From JACMME01 sp051005015 (lineage in GTDB: Bacteria; Gemmatimonadota; Gemmatimonadetes; Gemmatimonadales; Gemmatimonadaceae): 18,796 nucleotides of DNA. The stretch is taken from positions 1 through 18,796 of the forward strand of contig JBPCJT010000345.1 of NCBI GenBank assembly GCA_051005015.1, written 5' to 3'. The notes beneath the pieces were generated by a model, which was not told the DNA's origin, did not search any database, and was given only the letters and a program-made list of their open reading frames with translations. Shown one piece after another: positions 7,288 to 13,647 of the stretch (position 1 is the stretch's first letter; every line of letters starts with the position of its first letter). The position numbers were made by a program, and so were the translations under genes.

Positions 7288-8541
7288 ATGACAATGCACC
7301 GAAGAGTCTTTTTAAAATCAGGAGCCCTCGCGCTGGTAACGATGGGACTCAACCCCAGCTTTCTCCGCCGGTCCGTTTTCGCGACGGAGCTACGGCGCAC
7401 GTCCAAGGGCAAAATTCTCATCTGCATCTTCCAGCGAGGTGCGGCCGATGGACTTAATATGATCGTGCCGCACGGTGAGAGCGCGTACTACGCGCTGCGC
7501 CCGAACATCGCTATCCCGCGTCCGCTTCGGGGAAACGCGGAGACGGCGATCGACCTCGATGGGTTTTTCGGGCTGCATCCGTCGCTTTCGTCTCTCAAGC
7601 GGCTCTGGGATCGCGGCCTGCTCGCACCGGTCCACGCTGTCGGCAGTCCGAGCAGCACCCGCTCGCACTTCGATGCGCAGGATTACATGGAGAGTGGCAC
7701 CCCCGATGTCAAAAGCACCCCGGACGGGTGGCTCAACCGCTACCTCGCCACGAAAGGCACCTGCGCGGAGTGCACGCAGCCGTCGGCATTCCGCGCCGTC
7801 GCGTTGTCGCAGACGATGCCGCGCATGCTGCAGGGCCCCGCGCCCACGGTAGCCATGTCGAGTCTCAATGACTTCACTGTTCGCGCGACAGGGTCGAGCG
7901 CCGAACGGCTCGAGGCGCTGTATCGCACCGGTTCCGCCGATCTCATACACGGCACCGGTAAGGACACTTTCGAGGCAGTCAAGCTGCTCCGCGCCGCTAA
8001 TCCTCAGCGGTACGCTCCATCGAACGGCGCCGAGTATCCGCGCACGCAGTATGGACAGAGTCTCAGGCAGATCGCGCAACTGATCAGGGCCAACGTGGGA
8101 CTCGAGGTCGCCTTCGCCGATGTGGGCGGATGGGACACTCACGTCAACCAGGGCGCCGTAAACGGACAGCTCGCCAACCGGCTGGACGATTTCTCGCGCG
8201 GTCTCTCGGCGCTCGTCACCGACCTCGGCGATCGAATGGATGACGTCGTCATTCTGACGATGAGCGAGTTCGGCCGAATGGCGCGGCAGAACGGGAACGG
8301 CGGCACCGACCACGGCCATGCGGGGGCTCTATTCGTGATCGGCGGGAGCGTTCGCGGACACAAGGTGCACGGAAAGTGGCCAGGTCTCGCGGCCGAGCAG
8401 CTCTACGAGGGTCGCGATCTCGCAATGACGACCGATTTCAGATCAGTATTCGGGGAGGTGGTCACGGGCCACCTTGGCGCGTCCACGACGGAAGGAATTT
8501 TTCCGAAGTTCAAGGAAGGGACGCGGCTCGGCGTGGTGTAA
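7288..8541 (+). CDS. DUF1501 domain protein with Tat signal
   Basis: A 417-aa exported protein of the DUF1501 family, which belongs to the alkaline phosphatase/sulfatase-like fold group but has no settled function. The N-terminus carries a twin-arginine signal: RRVFLK (residues 5-10) followed by the hydrophobic stretch SGALALVTMGL. Export in folded form is therefore likely. Characteristic family segments are visible: IFQRGAADGLNMIVPHGE near the N-terminus, then the C-terminal motifs VGGWDTHVNQG, TMSEFGRMARQNGNGGTDHG and DFRSVFGEVV. The start could be the ATG at 7288 or the one two codons later; neither has a strong Shine-Dalgarno. With the upstream DUF1800 lipoprotein it forms the usual pair, presumably acting together at the cell surface. 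Confidence 0.9.
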   Translation: MTMHRRVFLKSGALALVTMGLNPSFLRRSVFATELRRTSKGKILICIFQRGAADGLNMIVPHGESAYYALRPNIAIPRPLRGNAETAIDLDGFFGLHPSLSSLKRLWDRGLLAPVHAVGSPSSTRSHFDAQDYMESGTPDVKSTPDGWLNRYLATKGTCAECTQPSAFRAVALSQTMPRMLQGPAPTVAMSSLNDFTVRATGSSAERLEALYRTGSADLIHGTGKDTFEAVKLLRAANPQRYAPSNGAEYPRTQYGQSLRQIAQLIRANVGLEVAFADVGGWDTHVNQGAVNGQLANRLDDFSRGLSALVTDLGDRMDDVVILTMSEFGRMARQNGNGGTDHGHAGALFVIGGSVRGHKVHGKWPGLAAEQLYEGRDLAMTTDFRSVFGEVVTGHLGASTTEGIFPKFKEGTRLGVV

Positions 8542-8613
8542 CGCCTATCGATTGACCCCACGGCGCTCGCGTGAGCTTTTCAGGCAGGCACGCCACAGGT
8601 TAAGATCAACCGT

Positions 8614-9255
8614 ATGACGCATCACGAACCCCTGCCCCCTCCCGACAAGCGTCCCCCCTGGGGGCTTATCGTCACCTTCCTCGTCGTGCTCGCGCTCGGA
8701 ACATTTTGCTGGCGCAACCGACCCGGAAAGTGGCTGCCGAGCATGGAGGGAAAGACGCAGCTCACGCAGTCCGTGGTAGTACAGCGGGTGCAATCGGTCG
8801 CGAAGCTCGTGACCAGCGAGACTACCGTGCGCGATGTCGTCATGTACGAGAACAGGCGCCTCGGCTCCACGAAGCGCTCGCTCATGGTGGTAACCGGAAA
8901 AATTCTCGCCGGCATCGATCTGGCGGGAGCCGCAGACAGCGCGAACGTAAAAATCGAACATGCGGAGCGCCGCATCACCGTCGTTCTGCCGCCCGCGAAG
9001 ATACTCGCTGTGACGATCACGGACCTCAAGACGTATGACGAGAGCTCCGGACTACTCAACCCGTTCCGTCCAGCTGACCGGGACGAGATTCAGCGGCGAG
9101 TGCGTGAGCAGCTCGAGAAAACGGCGAGTGAGCTGGACATTCTCCCGCACGCCGACAGCAGCGCGAAAGAGCTGTTGAAGACGCTGTTTACGACGGATGG
9201 CTACGAGGTTCGCGTAGTGCGGGATCTCAAGCCGTTCAGCAAGCCGGAGGGGTGA
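8614..9255 (+). CDS. DUF4230 membrane-anchored protein
   Basis: A 213-aa protein with one N-terminal membrane helix (about residues 16-33, WGLIVTFLVVLALGTFCW) and an extracytoplasmic domain. The segment with VQSVAKLVTSETTVRDVV, then VVTGKILAGIDL, matches my memory of the DUF4230 family, whose function is unknown. The C-terminal part is a charged amphipathic helix (RDEIQRRVREQLEKTASEL) followed by KPFSKPEG. The start is the ATG at 8614, 72 bp after the DUF1501 stop; the ribosome binding site is weak. It may be co-transcribed with the DUF1501 gene. It ends 83 bp from the convergent trpG stop, with no clear terminator between. Confidence 0.8.
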   Translation: MTHHEPLPPPDKRPPWGLIVTFLVVLALGTFCWRNRPGKWLPSMEGKTQLTQSVVVQRVQSVAKLVTSETTVRDVVMYENRRLGSTKRSLMVVTGKILAGIDLAGAADSANVKIEHAERRITVVLPPAKILAVTITDLKTYDESSGLLNPFRPADRDEIQRRVREQLEKTASELDILPHADSSAKELLKTLFTTDGYEVRVVRDLKPFSKPEG

Positions 9256-9338
9256 ATTCGTCGCTTGGAGCAGTCGGCTGAATAAGGCTTCCTCGGTGTC
9301 CGGGTGGTTACCCATAGGCGCGAGAGCAAGGCGCGCCA

Positions 9339-9956
9339 CTACGCTATCCCAGCCAGCGCGAGAAAGTTGGCGATCATTCGGTCGCCCTCTTCGGTGAGAA
9401 ATGATTCAGGGTGAAACTGAATTCCCTCGATATGGTGTTCCCGGTGGCGCAATCCCATCACTTCACCCTCGGTAGTCCACGCGCTTACCTCCAGGCAAGC
9501 CGGAATCGTCGTACGCCGGACGAGCAGTGAATGGTATCGTGTTACAGTGATGGGACTTGCCATACCATCGAATAGTGCCTGACCATCGTGGAGCACGGGC
9601 GACGTCTTGCCGTGCATGATCCGCTCGGCGCTTACGACCTCTCCGCCGAATGCCTCTCCAATGGCCTGGTGACCGAGACACACGCCCAGCATCGGAATCT
9701 CGCCCGCGAATCGCTGGATCGCCCCCAGCACCACCCCGGCTTCCCTCGGGCGTCCGGGCCCGGGCGAGAAAACGAGAGCGGAGGGGTTTAGCTCGGCAAT
9801 CTCATCCAGCGTGACACCGTCGTTGCGAACCACGGTCACCTGGGCACCCAGGGTTCCAAGCTGCTGAACCAGGTTGTACGTGAAGGAATCGTAGCTGTCG
9901 ATGACCAGCACGCGTCTCGAGGCGACAGATTTGGCCCCTTTGGCCAGCGCGATCAC
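9339..9956 (-). CDS. trpG: Anthranilate synthase component II (glutamine amidotransferase)
   Basis: A 205-aa class I glutamine amidotransferase that releases ammonia from glutamine and passes it to TrpE for anthranilate synthesis. The catalytic triad is visible: Cys93 in GVCLGHQ and His182/Glu184 in FHPES. The oxyanion region SPGPGRP is at about 64-70. It begins with GTG inside the GTGA overlap with the trpE stop (4 bp shared), so translation is very likely coupled. An additional N-terminal stretch of about 14 residues precedes the family's usual start at VLVIDSYDSFTYN. The same subunit could also serve PabB (aminodeoxychorismate synthase), as some bacteria share it. It is the last gene of the operon; the next gene is convergent. 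Confidence 0.95.
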   Translation of the reverse strand: MIALAKGAKSVASRRVLVIDSYDSFTYNLVQQLGTLGAQVTVVRNDGVTLDEIAELNPSALVFSPGPGRPREAGVVLGAIQRFAGEIPMLGVCLGHQAIGEAFGGEVVSAERIMHGKTSPVLHDGQALFDGMASPITVTRYHSLLVRRTTIPACLEVSAWTTEGEVMGLRHREHHIEGIQFHPESFLTEEGDRMIANFLALAGIA

Positions 9957-11455
9957 GCGACGTCGCCGGCGTGAGCCATTTCGATCGCGCGGCGGAGGGC
10001 GCCGGCCTTGTGCAGGGTCTCCTCGTACTCCCGTGCCGGTACAGAGTCGTAAACGATTCCCGCCCCGGCCTGGAATGTCACTGTGCCGGTGCGCGCGCTC
10101 AGGCTGCGAATGGCGATCGCCAGATCGGCATCGCCATTGAAGCTGAAGTAGCCCACGGCCCCTCCGTACAACCCGCGCCGTACAGGTTCGAAGCGCTCGA
10201 TCAACTCCATCGCCCTGATCTTCGGCGCGCCCGTGAGCGTGCCAGCCGGAAATGTCGCGCGGAAGGCGTCGATCGCGTCCAGTCCTTTCGCGAGCATTCC
10301 CGTCACGGATGACACGAGATGCATCACGTGCGAGTACCTCTCCACCGCCATACGGTCCACGAGACGAACGCTACCGATTTCGGCGACGCGGCCGACATCA
10401 TTGCGGCCGAGATCGATCAACATGACGTGCTCGGCGATTTCCTTGGGATCTGCAAGGAGGCTTGCCTCGAGCGCGCGATCCTCGGTCTCGGTCGCCCCGC
10501 GGGGACGTGTCCCGGCGATCGGGCGCACCGTCAGCCTCCGCCCCTCCAACCGAAGCAAAAGCTCTGGACTCGACCCGATGATCGTCAGCTCGGGAAAGCG
10601 GAAATAATAGAGGTACGGACTCGGGTTGATCGTGCGGAGCGCACGGTACACATCGAATGGTGCCGCATCCGTCTCCACCGTGAATTGCTGCGACAGAACC
10701 ATCTGGAATATGTCACCCGCGCAGATATGTTCCTGCACCGACTCGACCGCCCTCTCGAAACCGGCCCGGGTAAAGTTGGCGCGAAAGTCCAGTGACTCGG
10801 CGCCGGCCATGCGAGCCGCCCGCTTCGAGCTCATTGGCGCAGCGATCAGAGTCCCCAGTTGGCCCAGGCGCTGTTCCGCGTGGGAATACGCAAGATCAGG
10901 GTCATCCCACTCCGCTACTCGCGCGAGATGCACGAGCTTCACACGTTGCGATCGATTGTCGAAAATGACCATCTCGCCCGGGAGCATCCACAGTGCGTCG
11001 GGAACCGCGTCGTCGTCCAACGCGATCTCGGGCAAGCGCTCGAGCACTCTCACCGTATCATACGAGAAATAGCCCACCGCACCACCGGCAAATCGGGGGA
11101 GGCCTTCGCAATGAACCGGGACATAGGCGCGAAGTATTTCGTGCAGCGCATTCAGGGAGTTCGCTTGCGTTGCGCGAGTCCGTCCCCCCTCAGTGATCGT
11201 AACGAGCCCTCCACGTGCCCGAAGCACCAGCCACGGGTTTATTCCAATGAATGAGTGCGCCGCCCATTGGCCGTCGCCTTCCGCGCTCTCCAGCAGGAAA
11301 ACGGCATCGCCGCCGTCGAGCCGTTGAAACAAGGAAACGGGCGACTCACCATCCGCCGGAAGATCCACCCAAACCGGAATCACGTTTCCTTGCAGCGCGA
11401 GCGCGCGGAATGTGTCGCGATCTGGCATCACGGCAGCCACAACCGCGTCCGTCAC
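9953..11455 (-). CDS. trpE: Anthranilate synthase component I
   Basis: A 500-aa chorismate-utilising enzyme making anthranilate, the first committed step of tryptophan synthesis, with ammonia from TrpG. The N-terminal regulatory region holds LLES (54-57), the element associated with tryptophan feedback inhibition. The C-terminal chorismate-binding domain has the expected motifs: PSPYLYYFRF, GSSPELLLRL, RPIAGTRPRG, LIDLGRNDVGRV, HLVSSVTG, FPAGTLTGAPKIRAMELI and GAGIVYDS. It starts with GTG inside a GTGA overlap with the aroF stop, and its own stop overlaps the trpG start in the same way. PabB is a weaker alternative; adjacent trpG, full length and the LLES element favour TrpE. No trpC, trpD, trpF, trpA or trpB is in the window. 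Confidence 0.96.
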   Translation of the reverse strand: MTDAVVAAVMPDRDTFRALALQGNVIPVWVDLPADGESPVSLFQRLDGGDAVFLLESAEGDGQWAAHSFIGINPWLVLRARGGLVTITEGGRTRATQANSLNALHEILRAYVPVHCEGLPRFAGGAVGYFSYDTVRVLERLPEIALDDDAVPDALWMLPGEMVIFDNRSQRVKLVHLARVAEWDDPDLAYSHAEQRLGQLGTLIAAPMSSKRAARMAGAESLDFRANFTRAGFERAVESVQEHICAGDIFQMVLSQQFTVETDAAPFDVYRALRTINPSPYLYYFRFPELTIIGSSPELLLRLEGRRLTVRPIAGTRPRGATETEDRALEASLLADPKEIAEHVMLIDLGRNDVGRVAEIGSVRLVDRMAVERYSHVMHLVSSVTGMLAKGLDAIDAFRATFPAGTLTGAPKIRAMELIERFEPVRRGLYGGAVGYFSFNGDADLAIAIRSLSARTGTVTFQAGAGIVYDSVPAREYEETLHKAGALRRAIEMAHAGDVA

Positions 11456-12492
11456 GGCACCGCGACGGCGGAAGATTGCACGGTTTTGCCAATCGCCGAA
11501 GCCACGGCACGTACCTCCAACATCAATTCGGCGAACTGTTTGGGAAAGAGGCTCTGAGCGCCGTCGGACATTGCCTGATCCGGCTGCCGGTGCACCTCGA
11601 TGAGCAGCCCGTCCGCATCCGCCGCGATGGCCGCGCGGCTTGCTGCCCCAACCAGGTGACGCCTACCCGTCCCATGACTCGGGTCAGCAACAACGGGAAG
11701 GTGGCTCAACTGCTTGACGAGGGGTATCGCTATGAGGTCAAGCATGTTACGGGTTGCATCATCGTACGATCGGATACCGCGCTCGCACAGGATTACGTCC
11801 GGGTTTCCTTCGGCCAGAATGTACTCCGCCGCCAGGAGCCATTCGCGAATCGTGGCTGCGAGTCCGCGCTTGAGCAGCACCGGCTTCCGCGCGCGCCCGG
11901 CACGTTTCAGCAGAGCGAAGTTCTGCATGCTTCGCGCGCCGAGCTGGATGATGTCGGCATACTGCTCGACGAGATCGAGACTCGGCTCGTCGATCGCCTC
12001 GGTGATCACGGCGAGCCCGAAACGATCGCGCGCTTCGGCGAGCAACTCGAGCGCCGGCTCCCCCATCCCCTGAAATGAGTAGGGACTCGTTCGAGGCTTG
12101 AAGGCGCCCCCCCGCAGCACTACTGCTCCCGCTCTGGCTACTGCTTCGGCGGTCTCGAGGAGCTGATCGCGGTTCTCCACTGCGCATGGACCCGCCATGA
12201 CGCAGATCTCACGTCCGCCAATTGTCGCGCCGTTAGGGAGATGCACTATGGTGTCTTCCCGATGCCACTCTCGGCTCACCAATTTGTACGGCGACGCCAC
12301 GTGGATCACCTGCAGCACTCCAGGAAGCCCTTCAAAATGCGCTCCGTCCACCGGCCCGTCGTTGCCGACAATACCTATCGCGACACGCTGCTCGCCGGGC
12401 ATGGGACGCGCTTGAAAGCCGAGTTGGGTTATGCGCGCTCTCACCGCATCGATCTGGGCAGCGGTGGCGTCGTGGTTCATTACGATCAGCAT
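11452..12492 (-). CDS. aroF: 3-deoxy-7-phosphoheptulonate (DAHP) synthase
   Basis: A 346-aa DAHP synthase of the type I-beta group. It condenses phosphoenolpyruvate and erythrose 4-phosphate, the entry reaction of the shikimate pathway. Residues 1-70 resemble the ferredoxin-like regulatory domain found at the N-terminus of the Thermotoga-type enzyme. The catalytic barrel starts near 95, with AGPCAVE (100-106, containing the metal-binding Cys103) and RGGAFKPRTSPYSFQG (127-142). Later motifs are LKRG, ILCERGIR and VADPSHGTG. The ATG at 12492 has AGGA 6 nt upstream. It lies 46 bp after the phenylalanine hydroxylase gene and overlaps trpE by 4 bp. Its place between Tyr- and Trp-forming genes suggests it supplies chorismate under the same attenuator. 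Confidence 0.95.
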   Translation of the reverse strand: MLIVMNHDATAAQIDAVRARITQLGFQARPMPGEQRVAIGIVGNDGPVDGAHFEGLPGVLQVIHVASPYKLVSREWHREDTIVHLPNGATIGGREICVMAGPCAVENRDQLLETAEAVARAGAVVLRGGAFKPRTSPYSFQGMGEPALELLAEARDRFGLAVITEAIDEPSLDLVEQYADIIQLGARSMQNFALLKRAGRARKPVLLKRGLAATIREWLLAAEYILAEGNPDVILCERGIRSYDDATRNMLDLIAIPLVKQLSHLPVVADPSHGTGRRHLVGAASRAAIAADADGLLIEVHRQPDQAMSDGAQSLFPKQFAELMLEVRAVASAIGKTVQSSAVAVP

Positions 12493-12538
12493 CGGTAGTC
12501 CTGGCTCGATAGAGCGCTAATGTTCGGAGTGACGGTCA

Positions 12539-13282
12539 TCATGAGGCGAGACCACCCGCGTCGTCCAGCGCGTCGAATAACTGCTGGAATGAGTCGACGA
12601 CGAATAACACATCCTGCAAATGGTGGATAACATACGGCTGAGCCATCACGGCCCCTAGGGAAAAGGGACGACGCTCGCAGTTCGCGCTCAATGCGTTGGC
12701 GCAGTCGCCCGCCGACGATATCAGGCCGCTGCCGTAGACCTGTATTCTTCCCGCTTCGCGGATGAGACCGAATTCCACGGTAAACCAGAACAGACGCGCC
12801 ATTCGCTCTACAGCCTCGGGCGTCGTACTTGCCGCAGCAATCTCGCCGAACCTCTGCAGAAAGCCTGCGAACGGCGGGTTGGCGTGAAGCGGCACGTGCC
12901 CGAACACATCGTGGAAGATGTCGGGCTCGGGGAGGTAGTCGAGCTGGACTCGGCGCCTCACCTTTACCGTCGTTGGAAATCTTCGCAGCGCGAGACAGTC
13001 GAAGAACTGTCGCGCTGGAAGAAAGCCCGATACTGGTACAGCGCACCATCCCGTGCGCTCGGCGAGCAACCGGTTTACCTCGGACAGTTCCGGCACGCGG
13101 TCAGGGCGCAATCCAATCGCGGTCGCGCCCTCGAGGAAGAGACGTGATCCGTTACGCCCGAGATCGCTCATGCGCCGCGCATAAAGCAAGCCCCAGACGG
13201 TGTGGTCTTCTTCGGAGTAGGAGTCCCAGTCCTGCTCGATGAAAGGGGACGGTGCCAGGGCAGTATTGGGTGTTTCCAGCAT
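12539..13282 (-). CDS. phhA: Phenylalanine-4-hydroxylase
   Basis: A 247-aa non-haem iron, pterin-dependent monooxygenase converting phenylalanine to tyrosine. The iron ligands are visible: His124 and His129 in DIFHDVFGHVPLH and Glu170 in FWFTVEFGL. Length matches bacterial catalytic-only forms; there is no ACT regulatory domain. The ATG at 13282 is chosen because GGAGGA (13295-13290) lies 7 nt upstream; the longer open frame would begin inside the terminator hairpin. It is the first structural gene of an operon with aroF, trpE and trpG, directly downstream of the attenuator. This context suggests a biosynthetic role making tyrosine, rather than the catabolic role known in pseudomonads. A pterin cofactor supply gene is not in the window. 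Confidence 0.94.
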   Translation of the reverse strand: MLETPNTALAPSPFIEQDWDSYSEEDHTVWGLLYARRMSDLGRNGSRLFLEGATAIGLRPDRVPELSEVNRLLAERTGWCAVPVSGFLPARQFFDCLALRRFPTTVKVRRRVQLDYLPEPDIFHDVFGHVPLHANPPFAGFLQRFGEIAAASTTPEAVERMARLFWFTVEFGLIREAGRIQVYGSGLISSAGDCANALSANCERRPFSLGAVMAQPYVIHHLQDVLFVVDSFQQLFDALDDAGGLAS

Positions 13283-13302
13283 GGGAGCGTCCTCCAGCAA
13301 AG

Positions 13303-13329
13303 AAAAAAGGCCCGTGGGATTCACGGGCC
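13303..13329 (-). terminator. Intrinsic terminator in operon leader (attenuator)
   Basis: Read on the minus strand: GGCCCGTG, loop AATCC, CACGGGCC, then TTTTTT. The 8-bp stem is perfect and GC-rich, and the U6 tract follows at once. It lies before the first structural gene, only about 20 nt from its ATG and just upstream of its Shine-Dalgarno. It is too far from, and separated by a strong promoter from, the PBP gene to be that gene's terminator. Its left arm can alternatively pair with an upstream segment (13380-13385), which is the mark of an attenuator. Confidence 0.9.
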
Positions 13330-13385
13330 TCGGGAATAAAGTGCAGCTAGCTTGGCCTAGCGCACGTCTTCCCTCTCACGGCCCG
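13324..13385 (-). promoter_or_regulatory. Antiterminator hairpin of the aromatic operon leader
   Basis: On the minus strand, three successive pairings build one long hairpin. CGGGCC (13385-13380) pairs with GGCCCG (13329-13324). GGGAA (13373-13369) pairs with TTCCC (13336-13332). GTGC plus GCTAG (13365-13357) pairs with CTAGC and GCAC (13350-13346, 13344-13341), with one bulged T and the 6-nt loop GCCAAG. In total about 20 bp form. The structure uses the left arm of the terminator, so the two are mutually exclusive. Its 5' strand overlaps the last codons and the TAG stop of the leader peptide. A competing 1:2 pairing also exists: CCTCTCGC (13439-13432) with GTGAGAGG (13379-13372), 8 bp with one G-U, which would block the antiterminator when the leader is untranslated. 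Confidence 0.8.
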
Positions 13386-13446
13386 GGGTGCGGAGCGTGT
13401 AATAGGCGCGCCAGATGTACCACGCAGAGCAGCGAGAGGTGTGCAT
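13357..13446 (-). CDS. Trp/Tyr-rich leader peptide, 29 aa
   Basis: A 29-codon ORF from the ATG at 13446 to the TAG at 13357, in the leader of the aromatic operon. Codons 9-16 read Trp, Tyr, Ile, Trp, Arg, Ala, Tyr, Tyr (TGG TAC ATC TGG CGC GCC TAT TAC), so two Trp and three Tyr codons lie within eight codons; there is no Phe codon. The last Tyr codon is 13 nt before the antiterminator's 5' strand, a distance at which a stalled ribosome would leave that strand free. The stop codon lies inside the antiterminator, so a ribosome that finishes would melt it and let the terminator form. No Shine-Dalgarno is visible; the ATG falls at the expected transcription start, suggesting leaderless translation. 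Expected to act in cis, with no function for the peptide itself. Confidence 0.82.
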   Translation of the reverse strand: MHTSRCSAWYIWRAYYTLRTPGREREDVR

Positions 13447-13453
13447 GTGAGGC

Positions 13454-13482
13454 AGGTTAGGCTCCGTCGGGTGGCTTGTCAA
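13454..13482 (-). promoter_or_regulatory. Sigma70-type promoter of the aromatic operon
   Basis: On the minus strand TTGACA (13482-13477) is followed by a 17-bp spacer and TAACCT (13459-13454). The -35 box is a perfect consensus match; the -10 box keeps the first two and last bases. Transcription should start 7-8 nt downstream, at about 13446-13447, exactly at the leader peptide ATG. This gives a leader of about 165 nt before the phhA start codon. Confidence 0.75.
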
Positions 13483-13647
13483 GCGCGGGTACTTTCCCGC
13501 ACCGCCATCCGATCGCAACGTGCTATGTGAAGCAGCCAGATCCTAACAGCCGCCTTTCGCGCCCGCCTTGGCGTCTTATCGCGATCGCGCGGCTGGCGCT
13601 CGCGGTCATTGCTCCGGCCCCCGGCCGGGCAAGTGGCCGCCACCCGG

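Noticed and set aside
7390..8319. 309-codon minus-strand frame
   Set aside because: Antisense shadow of the DUF1501 gene, with no ribosome site or family features.
13283..13324. Longer phenylalanine hydroxylase start at 13324
   Set aside because: The extra codons come from the terminator hairpin and its T-run; the ATG at 13282 has GGAGGA at the right distance.
13283..13446. T-box riboswitch or TRAP-type regulation of the operon leader
   Set aside because: I find no conserved T-box sequence before the terminator and no series of GAG/UAG triplets; the coding leader with aromatic codons explains the structure better.
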